This document shows, in pieces, positions 9,172-16,489 of a stretch of 16,802 bases of DNA; within the stretch, counting starts at the first letter, position 1; each line of letters starts with the position of its first letter. The notes beneath the pieces are model-generated. The model saw only the letters and a program-made list of their open reading frames with translations, ran no database searches and was not told the DNA's origin. The DNA lies in NCBI GenBank assembly GCA_046154695.1, contig JBJXFI010000362.1, positions 1 through 16,802 of the forward strand. The letters are read 5' to 3'. Made by a program: the position numbers and the translations under genes. The DNA comes from DALYLB01 sp046154695 (GTDB lineage: Bacteria; Acidobacteriota; Blastocatellia; RBC074).

Positions 9172-10158
9172 TTATTCCCAGCCGATCCGCATTGCGCGGC
9201 GGACCTCTCCCATGACGCGGCCGGCCTCTTCGCGGGCGCGCTTCGAGCCATCCAGAATGATGTCGCGGACTTCGTCCTGATGGGCGCGATAATAATTGAG
9301 GCGTTCAGTGATCGGAGCCAGATATTCGATCAGGGCCTCGGCGAGAGCTTTCTTGCGGTCCACGCATCCGATGCGCGCATTCCGGCAGTCGTCATCGAAC
9401 TGATCGGCGACGGCGGCCGGGACGAACATCCGGTGCATCCGGCACACGTCGCAGTCCTCGGGGTGCCCCGGATCGGCGCGCCGGACGCGCGTTCGATCCG
9501 TGATCATCTGCCGGGTCTTGGCGCGAATGGCGTCGGGCGAATCGCCGAGCTCGATCGTGTTGTTGTAGCTCTTCGACATCTTGCGGCCGTCCGTTCCGGT
9601 CAGCTTCGGCGTCTCGGTCAGCAGCGCCTCGGGCTCCGGAAAGACCTCGCCGTAAAAATTGTTGAACCGTCGCACGATCTCGCGCGTCAACTCGACGTGC
9701 GCCACCTGATCCTGCCCGACCGGGACGTAATCCGCCTTGTACATGCAGATGTCCGCCGCCTGCAGCACCGGGTAGCCCAGAAACGCGTAGTTGCTCAGGT
9801 CCTTGTCGGTGATGTTCTCGCGCTGTTCCTTGTATGTCGGCACGCGCTCCAGCCAGCCGAGCGGCGTGACCGCGGAGAAATAGATGTGCAGCTCGGCATG
9901 CTCCGGCACGAGCGACTGCACGAAGAGCGTCGCCTTGGCCGGATCGAGCCCCGCCGCCAGCCAGTCCGTCACCATGGCCATCGTGTTCGCGTGAATCTGC
10001 GAGGTGTCGGCGTAATCCGAGGTCAACGCGTGCCAGTCGGCGACGAAATGAAAGCACTCATAGCTCTCCTGCAACCGAATCCAGTTCTTCAGGGCGCCCT
10101 CATAGTTGCCGAGATGCAGTCTCCCGGTCGGGCGCATTCCACTCAAAATTCTTTTCAT
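9172..10158 (-). CDS. trpS: Tryptophanyl-tRNA synthetase
   Basis: This 328-residue class Ic synthetase charges tRNA(Trp) with tryptophan. The HIGH-type motif is HLGN at 15-18 after LSGMRPTGRL, and KMSKS is at 193-197 in GRKMSKSYNN. ADICMYKADYVPVGQDQVAH is the conserved substrate-binding strand and helix. Length is standard. The start is 3 nt after the stop of the M50 protease gene and no Shine-Dalgarno site is seen, which suggests reinitiation. It sits in its common neighbourhood between an M50 protease and scpA. Confidence 0.96.
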   Translation of the reverse strand: MKRILSGMRPTGRLHLGNYEGALKNWIRLQESYECFHFVADWHALTSDYADTSQIHANTMAMVTDWLAAGLDPAKATLFVQSLVPEHAELHIYFSAVTPLGWLERVPTYKEQRENITDKDLSNYAFLGYPVLQAADICMYKADYVPVGQDQVAHVELTREIVRRFNNFYGEVFPEPEALLTETPKLTGTDGRKMSKSYNNTIELGDSPDAIRAKTRQMITDRTRVRRADPGHPEDCDVCRMHRMFVPAAVADQFDDDCRNARIGCVDRKKALAEALIEYLAPITERLNYYRAHQDEVRDIILDGSKRAREEAGRVMGEVRRAMRIGWE

Positions 10159-10161
10159 ATG

Positions 10162-10812
10162 TCAGAAACGCAGGAAGGTATCCACGAGGCTGAAGATCGG
10201 CGCCGTCAGAAAGCTGGTGAAGCCGGTTCGGACAAGCATGATCAGGGCAATGAACCCGATCCAGTCCGGAATCAGCGCATACGACTCGGCCAGTGAATCC
10301 GGCAGCAGATTTCTGAGCACGTGGCTCCCATCCAGCGGCGGAATCGGAATCATGTTGAACACCGCCAGGACGATATTAATCGTGATGCCGATGCCCATCA
10401 TCATCCGGATCGGCTGCTCCAGATCCCCCAGCATCGCCGGCGACACGAGCGAGCTTCGGAAAACCAGCTTGTAGAGCACCGCAAAAATGATCATCAACAG
10501 AATATTGCTGGCCGGCCCGGCAATCGCAATGAAGATCTCCCCCCATTTTCGATCGCGCAGATTGAGCGGATTGAACGGCACCGGCTTCGCCCACCCGAAC
10601 ATCCAGCCTCCCGTCGTGATCGCAAACAGCGGAAAGACGATCGTCCCCCAGATGTCGATATGCGGAATCGGATTGAGCGTCACCCGCCCCAGGTATCGCG
10701 CGGTGGGATCCCCCGACCGCTCCGCCGCCCACGCATGCGCGCACTCGTGAATCGTCAGCGACAGGAGAAAGACGACGAACCAGATGATGATTCTACCGGG
10801 GTCTAAATTCAT
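10162..10812 (-). CDS. Site-2 protease family protein (peptidase M50)
   Basis: This 216-residue membrane zinc protease has the zinc motif HECAH at residues 22-26 in the first membrane segment. The third ligand motif NMIPIPPLDGSHV lies in a later segment, about residues 152-164. Several hydrophobic stretches (about 8-22, 52-70, 88-118, 138-158 and 180-205) give a short M50 core with no PDZ domain. Small M50 proteins of this type precede trpS-scpA-scpB in many bacteria and their substrate is generally unknown. GAGGAG lies about 12 nt upstream of the ATG, longer than usual spacing. Confidence 0.9.
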   Translation of the reverse strand: MNLDPGRIIIWFVVFLLSLTIHECAHAWAAERSGDPTARYLGRVTLNPIPHIDIWGTIVFPLFAITTGGWMFGWAKPVPFNPLNLRDRKWGEIFIAIAGPASNILLMIIFAVLYKLVFRSSLVSPAMLGDLEQPIRMMMGIGITINIVLAVFNMIPIPPLDGSHVLRNLLPDSLAESYALIPDWIGFIALIMLVRTGFTSFLTAPIFSLVDTFLRF

Positions 10813-10853
10813 GCTCGAAATACGCTCCTCAGGAAATGTTTAGAGTTCCGCCT

Positions 10854-11273
10854 TCATGCCAATGGCATTAAGTTGACGAAAGAAGAGAGAACGGAACAGA
10901 CGGAAATAACGGAACAAACGGAGCCTTTCTGGTTTTGTTCCGTTATTTCCGTCTGTTCCGTTCTCATGCATTTTTTTCTTACCTCGACGAAAAGCAGCTC
11001 GAATTCGGCCTCGATTCGCACGGCCCGCCGCACGATGTCGCGCGATGAGACCAGGACCGCGCCGAGTTCGAGCGCCAGGTCATAGGCCCCGCCTGTCAGG
11101 TCATAATGCGGGATCGATTTCGCCTGAAACCATTCCCGCCGAAGCCCCAGGCGCGCGGCGAAATCGTGCAACTCCTCGACTGAATGATCGGAGACCAGAT
11201 GGCCGCAGCGCCGGTACCAATATCGAATGGGGCCGCGGGAGCCGTTGTAAAACGAATCGATCAGAATCGCCAT
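10854..11273 (-). CDS. DUF4031 protein with repeat-encoded C-terminal tail
   Basis: This 139-residue protein matches the DUF4031 family of short proteins of unknown function. The core YRRCGHLVSDHSVEELHDFA, then LGLRREWFQ and IPHYDLTGGAYDLALELGAV, spans about residues 20-73. Family members usually end soon after such a core. Here, residues 104-129 are encoded by a perfect 32-bp-arm hairpin, giving the unusual tail RTEQTEITEQ then SVCSVISVCSV. The repeat therefore seems to have inserted near the original stop and replaced the end of the protein. It sits 12 nt after the lysine-rich gene and 41 nt before the M50 gene. Function is unknown; the tail may be harmless or destabilising. Confidence 0.75.
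   Translation of the reverse strand: MAILIDSFYNGSRGPIRYWYRRCGHLVSDHSVEELHDFAARLGLRREWFQAKSIPHYDLTGGAYDLALELGAVLVSSRDIVRRAVRIEAEFELLFVEVRKKCMRTEQTEITEQNQKGSVCSVISVCSVLSSFVNLMPLA
10887..10965. repeat. Perfect 32-bp-arm hairpin element with 9-bp internal period
   Basis: Arms 10887-10918 and 10934-10965 are exact reverse complements around a 15-nt loop (10919-10933). Each arm contains the successive 9-mers ACGGAACAG, ACGGAAATA and ACGGAACAA. The whole element lies inside the 3' part of the DUF4031 reading frame. On the plus strand a T-run follows (10971-10977), which mimics an intrinsic terminator, but no plus-strand gene ends there. The stem is far longer than a normal terminator and would form a very stable RNA within the operon transcript. 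Confidence 0.93.
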
Positions 11274-11285
11274 CAGTCGCTCATT

Positions 11286-11603
11286 TCATTTCGCGGCGCG
11301 CGCCTTTTTTGTCCGCCGCTTTTTCGCGGCCTTCGGAGCCGTCTTCTTCGCGGCCTTCGGATCGGGGGCCGGCTTCGCCTTCGATTTGGCGGCGGCATGC
11401 GATTGGGCCAGTTTCACCTGCAACCCTTCGAGGAACGAGATCGTCCGGAGCAGCTCTTTTTCGAATTTCTCTTCTCCCAGCTTTCGGCGCGACTTCTTGA
11501 CGACCTTCTTCACGCGGCCGATCAGGACGTTGCGATCCTTGTTCTTATTGCCCTTCGGTTTCGAACCTTTATCCGGCGTGTCTTTTTCTTCTTCTTTTGC
11601 CAT
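11286..11603 (-). CDS. Lysine-rich protein with histone-H1-like tail
   Basis: I do not recognise a named family for this 105-residue protein. The N-terminus (1-40) is highly charged and the middle (42-68: EEKFEKELLRTISFLEGLQVKLAQ) looks like one amphipathic helix. Residues 71-105 form a Lys/Ala/Pro tail (KAAKKTAPKAAKKRRTKKARAAK) like the C-terminal tails of histone H1 and bacterial H1-like proteins. It is the first gene of the minus-strand operon that ends with scpAB, so a nucleoid or RNA-binding role is reasonable inference. A promoter at 11710-11738 lies about 100 nt upstream. The Shine-Dalgarno signal is weak. Low-complexity sequence limits any homology claim. Confidence 0.7.
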   Translation of the reverse strand: MAKEEEKDTPDKGSKPKGNKNKDRNVLIGRVKKVVKKSRRKLGEEKFEKELLRTISFLEGLQVKLAQSHAAAKSKAKPAPDPKAAKKTAPKAAKKRRTKKARAAK

Positions 11604-11709
11604 ATCTCAGCTCGGGTTGTGGATCGCCCGCGCGGCGGACGATCCGATCGATATGTTTTGTGCGCACTCCAATGAAACCTGGATCCATGCATCGAGCGAC
11701 TCGGCGGCA

Positions 11710-11738
11710 AGTATACGGGCAATGCGCCCCGGCGACAA
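11710..11738 (-). promoter_or_regulatory. Sigma70-like promoter for the H1-like/DUF4031/M50/trpS/scpAB operon
   Basis: On the minus strand TTGTCG (11738-11733) and TATACT (11715-11710) are 17 nt apart. They match the consensus at 4 of 6 and 5 of 6 positions. The predicted start near 11703 gives a leader of about 100 nt. Its -35 box lies only 10 nt from the -35 box of the plus-strand promoter, so the two could compete or share a regulator. Confidence 0.6.
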
Positions 11739-11747
11739 TAACGCGAT

Positions 11748-11777
11748 TTGACGCCCCGCGCGACCGGCCTCTATTAT
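11748..11777 (+). promoter_or_regulatory. Sigma70-like promoter for the TPR gene
   Basis: TTGACG (11748-11753) and TATTAT (11772-11777) are 18 nt apart and each matches the consensus at 5 of 6 positions, the best promoter in the window. The predicted start near 11784 falls within the first copy of the 19-bp tandem repeat. The leader to the ATG at 11909 would be about 125 nt. Confidence 0.65.
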
Positions 11778-11778
11778 C

Positions 11779-11816
11779 CCCCACGAAAACGGTTTGGCCC
11801 CACGAAAACGGTTTGG
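11779..11816. repeat. Perfect 19-bp tandem duplication at a predicted transcription start
   Basis: CCCCACGAAAACGGTTTGG at 11779-11797 is repeated exactly at 11798-11816. Each copy holds the short dyad AAAC-G-GTTT. The pair begins 2 nt after the -10 box of the plus-strand promoter. It may be a twin operator, or simply a recent slippage product. Confidence 0.9.
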
Positions 11817-11908
11817 TGTTCCGCCCTCAAGCGCTCAGGCGTCGGCCAAAGCCGGACCGCGTGACGGCGAAACGCCAAACCCCATTAATCGTTGATGTCA
11901 CCTATATT

Positions 11909-12232
11909 ATGGCTGAAACACGAATCGAGCTTTTCCGAAAGATGCTGACCGCGGATCCGAAGAACTCCACAGTGAGGTTCGGGTTGGCGAATGAACTTCT
12001 CAAACTGGACCGCTTCGAGGAGGCCGCGGTTGAATTGCGGGCCTATCTCGCCGAGACCGACGATCAGGGCGCGGCCTACGGCAAACTCGCCCAGGCCCTC
12101 GAACGGCTCGGCCGCATCGAAGACGCCCGCACCGCCTATCAACAAGGCATCGCCGCCGCCCAGCGCCACGGCCATCCCGGCATGGCGCAGGATTTCGAGA
12201 TGACCCTTGCCGAAATGATGCCGGAGGAATGA
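11909..12232 (+). CDS. Small tetratricopeptide-repeat protein
   Basis: This 107-residue protein consists of about three TPR units: residues 1-34 (IELFRKMLTADPKNSTVRFGLANELLKL), 35-69 and 70-103 (EDARTAYQQGIAAAQRHGHPGMAQDF). The A/G and L/Y packing positions are typical. It has no signal peptide or other domain, so it is probably a cytoplasmic protein-binding adaptor. I chose ATG 11909 because the TPR pattern begins there and the upstream frame is unlike protein. No Shine-Dalgarno site precedes the ATG; TATATT lies directly before it. The partner is unknown. Confidence 0.82.
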   Translation: MAETRIELFRKMLTADPKNSTVRFGLANELLKLDRFEEAAVELRAYLAETDDQGAAYGKLAQALERLGRIEDARTAYQQGIAAAQRHGHPGMAQDFEMTLAEMMPEE

Positions 12233-12239
12233 TGAACGA

Positions 12240-12260
12240 GGAGCGCGATCAATCGCCTCC
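12240..12260. terminator. Possible hairpin between convergent genes
   Basis: GGAG-c-GCGAT (12240-12249) can pair with ATCGC-CTCC (12252-12260) across a tight loop, with one bulged base. It sits in the 33-nt gap between the convergent TPR and Uma2 stops. No T-run follows on either strand, so terminator function is uncertain. Confidence 0.3.
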
Positions 12261-12265
12261 GTTGT

Positions 12266-12886
12266 CTATTCCCCAGCCTCTTCTTCCGGCGGAAAGGCGA
12301 TTCGATCATACACCTCCACCAGCGGCAGGCGGCATTCGATCGACGGGAGGCGGATCGTGGCGGCAAGTCCGATGGCTTGCCGGTAGAGCCAGCCTTCGGG
12401 ATGCCGCGAGAAGACCTGGATCAGTGGCAATGCCTGCGACACCAACCCATACTCCTGCAGGGTGTCGATGTTGGTCTGGTAGCGGCGAAATTTTTCATCC
12501 CGATCGAAGACCTCGGTCGACTCCGAGAGAATTTCGATGATGACCGTCGGATTGACCAGGACATCCCGATGCTCATCATGGAATCGAGGCTCTCCGCAAA
12601 CAATCGTGACGTCGGGATAAGAGAACATTCCCTTTCGAGACTTCTGTTCCCTGATGTAAGGGCCGCTGCGCACCTTCATGTTCGGAGAGAGCGCTTCGCA
12701 TTTCTTGCCGCGCAATTGCGTGTTGAGCAGGGTCAACAAATTGACGTTGATGCGGCTGTGCTCGAGGCTTTCCCCGGCCATTTTGTACAAATGGCCATCG
12801 ATATATTCATGCCGGTCCTCGCCCGCCCGCTCCAGCGCCAGATACTGCTCGACAGTGAAGAAGATGTTTTCCTGCGGAAGCGCCAT
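12266..12886 (-). CDS. Uma2 family endonuclease-fold protein (DUF820)
   Basis: This protein of 206 residues is a Uma2/DUF820 protein of the PD-(D/E)XK nuclease superfamily. From the MALPQ start, Asp92 lies in YPDVTIV and Glu118 in VIIEILSEST. The DRxxKxxxY helix (DRDEKFRRY) supplies a lysine at 132. The N-terminal FTVEQYLALERAGEDRHEYIDGHLY is the family opening. An upstream in-frame ATG at 12904 would add MAGGVH. However, those codons are themselves the Shine-Dalgarno site: GGAGGAG lies 5 nt before the ATG at 12886, so that start is preferred. It follows the acyl-CoA dehydrogenase stop by 20 nt. Uma2 genes are abundant in many genomes, often in families, with little known biology. Confidence 0.88.
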   Translation of the reverse strand: MALPQENIFFTVEQYLALERAGEDRHEYIDGHLYKMAGESLEHSRINVNLLTLLNTQLRGKKCEALSPNMKVRSGPYIREQKSRKGMFSYPDVTIVCGEPRFHDEHRDVLVNPTVIIEILSESTEVFDRDEKFRRYQTNIDTLQEYGLVSQALPLIQVFSRHPEGWLYRQAIGLAATIRLPSIECRLPLVEVYDRIAFPPEEEAGE

Positions 12887-12906
12887 ATGAACTCCTCCGG
12901 CCATTT

Positions 12907-14649
12907 TTACCAGAGATACCGTCCGGCTTCAATCAATGCGTCGGCGACGAGCCGGCGGGCGGCGATCGTATTGATCGGGCGCATCGGCGCGAGCCGGTCG
13001 AAGGCGGCATTGAGGCTCTTCGGCCGGTCGAGCGCGGCGGCGAGCGTCCGCGCGTGGACGGCGGCGCGCTCGGCGGCATCGCTGGCATAGATCATCGCCA
13101 TCTCGATCGCGATGCGGCAATCGGCCTCGCCGCGGGCCGCCGCCAGCTTCTCGGTTCTGAGCAGCGCGCTCTCGATCGCATAGGCTTCGCTGACGATGTC
13201 GGAGGCGAGGGCGACGGCCTCCTGCTCCTCATTCAGCCGCTCGCCGAAATTGTGCTGCACGGCGGCCAGCGCCAGCCGCGCCGATTCCTTCACCTTGTTC
13301 AGCGTCTGGCGCACGTAGCTCAGCCCCGCGCCTCCCGAGTCGATGATCGTGCGGTCGAGGATGTCGCCGATCAGCTTCTCGATCTCCGGCAGATTCTCCT
13401 TCGCCGGCCCCTTGAGCAGGCGCGTCGGAATGATCATCCGGTTGATCTCGTTCGTCCCCTCGTAGATGCGCGTGATGCGGGCGTCCCGATAGGCGCGCTC
13501 GGCCGGATAGTCCTTGGAATAGCCGTATCCGCCGTACACCTGCACCGTTTCATCGACGACGAATCCGAGCGCCTCGCTCGTCCAGACCTTGATGATCGAA
13601 CACTCGACCGCGTATTGCTCGATCGCCTTCAGGGCCGCCAGCGGATTCTCCGCGTCGACGGTCTCCAGCGCGCGGTCGATCATCCCCAGCGTCCGCCAGA
13701 TCAGCGCGTCGCCGACATAGCAGCGGATCGCCATCTCGGCCAGCTTCCGTTTAATCAATCCGAAACTGGCGATCGGGCGGCCGAACTGGTGGCGCTCTTT
13801 GGCGTACGAGATCGCATTGTCGAGCGAAAACTTCATCCCGCCGACATTGCGGCTGCCGAGTTTCAGGCGCCCGAGATTCAGAATGTTGAACGCGACGACA
13901 TGCCCCTTGCCGACCTCGCCGAGAACGTTCCCGACCGGGACGCGCGCGTCTTCGAGAATGACGGCCGTCGTCGAGCTGCCGTCGAGGCCGAGTTTCTTCT
14001 CCTCGTGGCCCGGCACGACGCCCGGCCCCCGCTCGACGATGAAGGCCGTGAACTTCTCCCCGTCCACCTTGGCGAACACGATGTAGATGTCGGCGAATCC
14101 GCCGTTCGTGATCCACATCTTCTGCCCGCGCAAAATGTAATGCGTTCCGTCCTCGCTGAGCGTGGCCCTGGTCTTAGCGGCGAGCGCGTCTGACCCGGAA
14201 GACGGCTCGGTCAGGCAATAGGCCGCGATCCATTCGCCTGTCGCAAGACGGGGCAGATACCGGGCCCGCTGCTCCGGCGTGCCGAAATAGACGATCGGCA
14301 AGGTCCCGATCGTCGTGTGGGCACCCAGACTGGCGCCGAAGGAGGGCATCGCGGCGATCTGTTCTCCGACATAGGCCGAACTGACCTTGTCGAGCCCCAG
14401 CCCGCCGTACTGTTCGGGAATGTCGATGCGGAGCAGATCCAGCTCCCCGGCCTTGAGCAGCAGCTCGCGCGTCACCGGCCAATCCTTGGCATAGATCGCC
14501 TCGGCGCGCGTCAACACCTCCTTCCGCATGAACTCCTCGGCCACGCGGGCGAACATTCGCTGCTCTTCGCTGATCTCCTCGCGGGTGAAGATGTCCCTGG
14601 GCGGGCGGTCTTCGAACAGGAAGTGGCCGCCCTTGATGATTGGAGGCAT
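12907..14649 (-). CDS. Acyl-CoA dehydrogenase with C-terminal extension (VLCAD/ACAD9-like)
   Basis: This 580-residue FAD enzyme catalyses alpha,beta-dehydrogenation of acyl-CoA, the first step of beta-oxidation. Signatures are YCLTEPSSGSDA (144-155), MWITNG (178-183) and RHQFGRPIASF (286-296). Glu397 in RIYEGTNEINR sits where medium-chain enzymes hold the catalytic base. Residues from about 420 to 580 form an extra helical domain, as in very-long-chain enzymes and many bacterial acyl-CoA dehydrogenases of about 600 residues. AAGGA lies 9 nt upstream of the ATG. The gene is 40 nt after the alkylsulfatase and 20 nt before the Uma2 gene. Electron acceptor genes are not in the window. Long-chain substrate is inferred from the extension only. 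Confidence 0.92.
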   Translation of the reverse strand: MPPIIKGGHFLFEDRPPRDIFTREEISEEQRMFARVAEEFMRKEVLTRAEAIYAKDWPVTRELLLKAGELDLLRIDIPEQYGGLGLDKVSSAYVGEQIAAMPSFGASLGAHTTIGTLPIVYFGTPEQRARYLPRLATGEWIAAYCLTEPSSGSDALAAKTRATLSEDGTHYILRGQKMWITNGGFADIYIVFAKVDGEKFTAFIVERGPGVVPGHEEKKLGLDGSSTTAVILEDARVPVGNVLGEVGKGHVVAFNILNLGRLKLGSRNVGGMKFSLDNAISYAKERHQFGRPIASFGLIKRKLAEMAIRCYVGDALIWRTLGMIDRALETVDAENPLAALKAIEQYAVECSIIKVWTSEALGFVVDETVQVYGGYGYSKDYPAERAYRDARITRIYEGTNEINRMIIPTRLLKGPAKENLPEIEKLIGDILDRTIIDSGGAGLSYVRQTLNKVKESARLALAAVQHNFGERLNEEQEAVALASDIVSEAYAIESALLRTEKLAAARGEADCRIAIEMAMIYASDAAERAAVHARTLAAALDRPKSLNAAFDRLAPMRPINTIAARRLVADALIEAGRYLW

Positions 14650-14689
14650 ATCGATCCGTCCTTTCCCCGGAGCCGGGCGCGTCCAGGCG

Positions 14690-16489
14690 TTATCGCGCCG
14701 TCAATGGCGGCGCGTCATTCGTCAGGGCATCGAAGAACCCATGGAACCGGACGAGCAGCGCGGCAGCCCCATCCGCACTGATCTCGCCGGCCTGCAGCGC
14801 GTTCACGAAATTGGTTTGCCGGGCAATAATGCGTTGCATGGCGCTCATCGTCAAATTCAGCGTGACATCCGCCTTCAACAGCGTCTTTTCGTGCACCTGC
14901 GCGACGCCCCGGCGAACCTCGACGGCGTAGGCCTCGCCCGTGTCGCTGAACCGGAACGCGACGGTCAGATGCGCATCCCGGCTCTTGACCGGGTCGAGCC
15001 GCACCGTCATCGCATCGAAGAACTTCCCGAGCGGCAACTGGCGCAGAATCTCCGGCGCCGCCAGGCTCGTCATCGAGCCCGATGCGACCGCCTTGTTCAA
15101 CGTCCCGTCCAGTTCCCGCGCGGAACTCAGATACCAGTTGCGCCAGTTCGTGTTCTCGGTCTTGAATCCGAGCTGCCGCAGCGCCTCCGCCTTCAGCTTC
15201 CGCGCTTCGGCATCCGCGCTGTTCAGGCGGATGACATAGGTCAGCAGTTCCGCCGCCCACTGGTGCTCGCCGGCTTCATGCGCCCTTTTCGCCGCGGCGA
15301 AGACCGCATCGCGGCCGCCCATCATTTCGACATACCGCTTCGATCGCTCCGTGCGCGGCAGCGGATCGAGGAACGTCGGATCGCCCTCGAACCAGCCCAG
15401 ATACCCGACATAGATCTGCCGCACCGAATGCTTGACCGTGCCGTAAAACTCCCCGAGCCACGGATGGCTCGCGAGATGCGGCGGCAGATGCGCGACGACC
15501 TCGACGATCTCGTCGGGCGTCAATCCGCGGTTCATCTGGCGGATCGTCTGATCGTGAACGTACTGGATCGCATCCCGGTAGCTGGTCAGCAGCTCCTCGA
15601 TCTCCGCCTTTCCCGAGACCGGCCGCCCGTGCGATGGAACCATATGCTCCGCGCCGAAGCCGCGCAGCATGTCGATCGTCTTGTACCACGCCACCGGATC
15701 GCGGTATTTCGTCCCGCGAATCGTGTGCAGGTTCGGGAAGGCCTCGCCCTGTATCACCTCGGCCGTCTGCAGCAGCTTCGCGTCCGGCAGCCACACGACG
15801 ATCTCGTCGTCGGTCTCGCTCGGCGCGTATTTCAGATGGAGCCGGACCCCCGCGATCTCGACATCGAGCGCGTCCCTGAACGTCTTCGTCGGCGCAATGA
15901 AGCTGCGCGTGCCGAAGACCGTCTGTGGCCCGATCCCCTGGTTCACCTTTCCCCGCGGCCCGGCTTCGAGCATCACGCCGAAACTGTACGCGCTCCGCAG
16001 CCCGAGAATCGGCGCCACGACGCTCGCATTGCTGATCACCGTGCTCATCATCGACTCGTGCGCGTAAATCTCCGCGCGGCCCGCGCGCACGTCCTCTTCG
16101 CTGACGAACGCCTTGACGCCCACCGTGTGATCGGTGTGGTTGTGCGTGTAGATCACCGCCCGGACCGGCTTGTCCGTGATCTTGCGAAAGGCGGCCATCG
16201 CCTCCCGCCCCGCCTCGACCGACTCCATCACATCCACGATGATCACTCCGTCGCGGCCGACGATCATCGTCGCATTGGCGATCCCGAAGCCCACCGCCGA
16301 ATAGACGTTCCCGGCCGCCTTGTAGACGCGCTGCGTCATCTTCCGCGAATGCTCCGTCAATCGCGGAGCGATCGTCGGCGCCGGCTTCTCCTCCGCCAGA
16401 TTCTTCTCGGCCTGCGCACGGGCGACGATCGGAGACGCGACGAGAACGCCGCAGAGGAAAACCATCGAGAAGCGCATACGCTTGTTCAT
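14690..16489 (-). CDS. Secreted SdsA-type alkylsulfatase (metallo-beta-lactamase fold)
   Basis: This 599-residue protein starts with a signal peptide: MNKRMR, a hydrophobic core to about 22, then ARA/AQA cleavage sites near 25-27. It therefore acts in the periplasm or outside. The metal site THNHTDH gives His116, His118, Asp120 and His121. Glu229, Glu244 and His287 (PSHGRP) fall where SdsA1-type enzymes bind their second metal, and NLHTIRGTKYRDP is the family segment after it. Residues about 320-460 match the dimerisation domain and about 475-599 the SCP2-like domain. The family hydrolyses alkyl sulfates such as SDS to the alcohol and sulfate. It is the first gene of the alkylsulfatase-dehydrogenase-Uma2 run. 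Linear alkyl sulfate as substrate is likely but not certain. Confidence 0.88.
   Translation of the reverse strand: MNKRMRFSMVFLCGVLVASPIVARAQAEKNLAEEKPAPTIAPRLTEHSRKMTQRVYKAAGNVYSAVGFGIANATMIVGRDGVIIVDVMESVEAGREAMAAFRKITDKPVRAVIYTHNHTDHTVGVKAFVSEEDVRAGRAEIYAHESMMSTVISNASVVAPILGLRSAYSFGVMLEAGPRGKVNQGIGPQTVFGTRSFIAPTKTFRDALDVEIAGVRLHLKYAPSETDDEIVVWLPDAKLLQTAEVIQGEAFPNLHTIRGTKYRDPVAWYKTIDMLRGFGAEHMVPSHGRPVSGKAEIEELLTSYRDAIQYVHDQTIRQMNRGLTPDEIVEVVAHLPPHLASHPWLGEFYGTVKHSVRQIYVGYLGWFEGDPTFLDPLPRTERSKRYVEMMGGRDAVFAAAKRAHEAGEHQWAAELLTYVIRLNSADAEARKLKAEALRQLGFKTENTNWRNWYLSSARELDGTLNKAVASGSMTSLAAPEILRQLPLGKFFDAMTVRLDPVKSRDAHLTVAFRFSDTGEAYAVEVRRGVAQVHEKTLLKADVTLNLTMSAMQRIIARQTNFVNALQAGEISADGAAALLVRFHGFFDALTNDAPPLTAR

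Larger units (their letters stand above)
11604..11908. other. Divergent intergenic region with two promoters and a tandem repeat
   Basis: These 305 nt separate the lysine-rich gene (minus) from the TPR gene (plus). They hold a minus-strand promoter (11710-11738), a plus-strand promoter (11748-11777) and a perfect 19-bp tandem duplication (11779-11816). No convincing RNA gene or small ORF with a Shine-Dalgarno site is seen in the remainder. A reading frame extends the TPR protein upstream to 11597, but it crosses both promoters and is probably non-coding. Confidence 0.6.

Noticed and set aside
7476..10812. Novel gene cluster M50-trpS-scpA-scpB
   Set aside because: This order is a well-known conserved neighbourhood in many bacteria and is ordinary here.
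10887..10977. Intrinsic transcription terminator on the plus strand
   Set aside because: A T-run follows the hairpin, but no plus-strand gene ends upstream and the 32-bp arms with 9-bp periodicity fit a repeat element better.
11597..11908. N-terminal extension of the TPR protein by about 104 residues
   Set aside because: The extended frame crosses two promoters and the 19-bp tandem repeat, and the TPR pattern starts right at the ATG at 11909.
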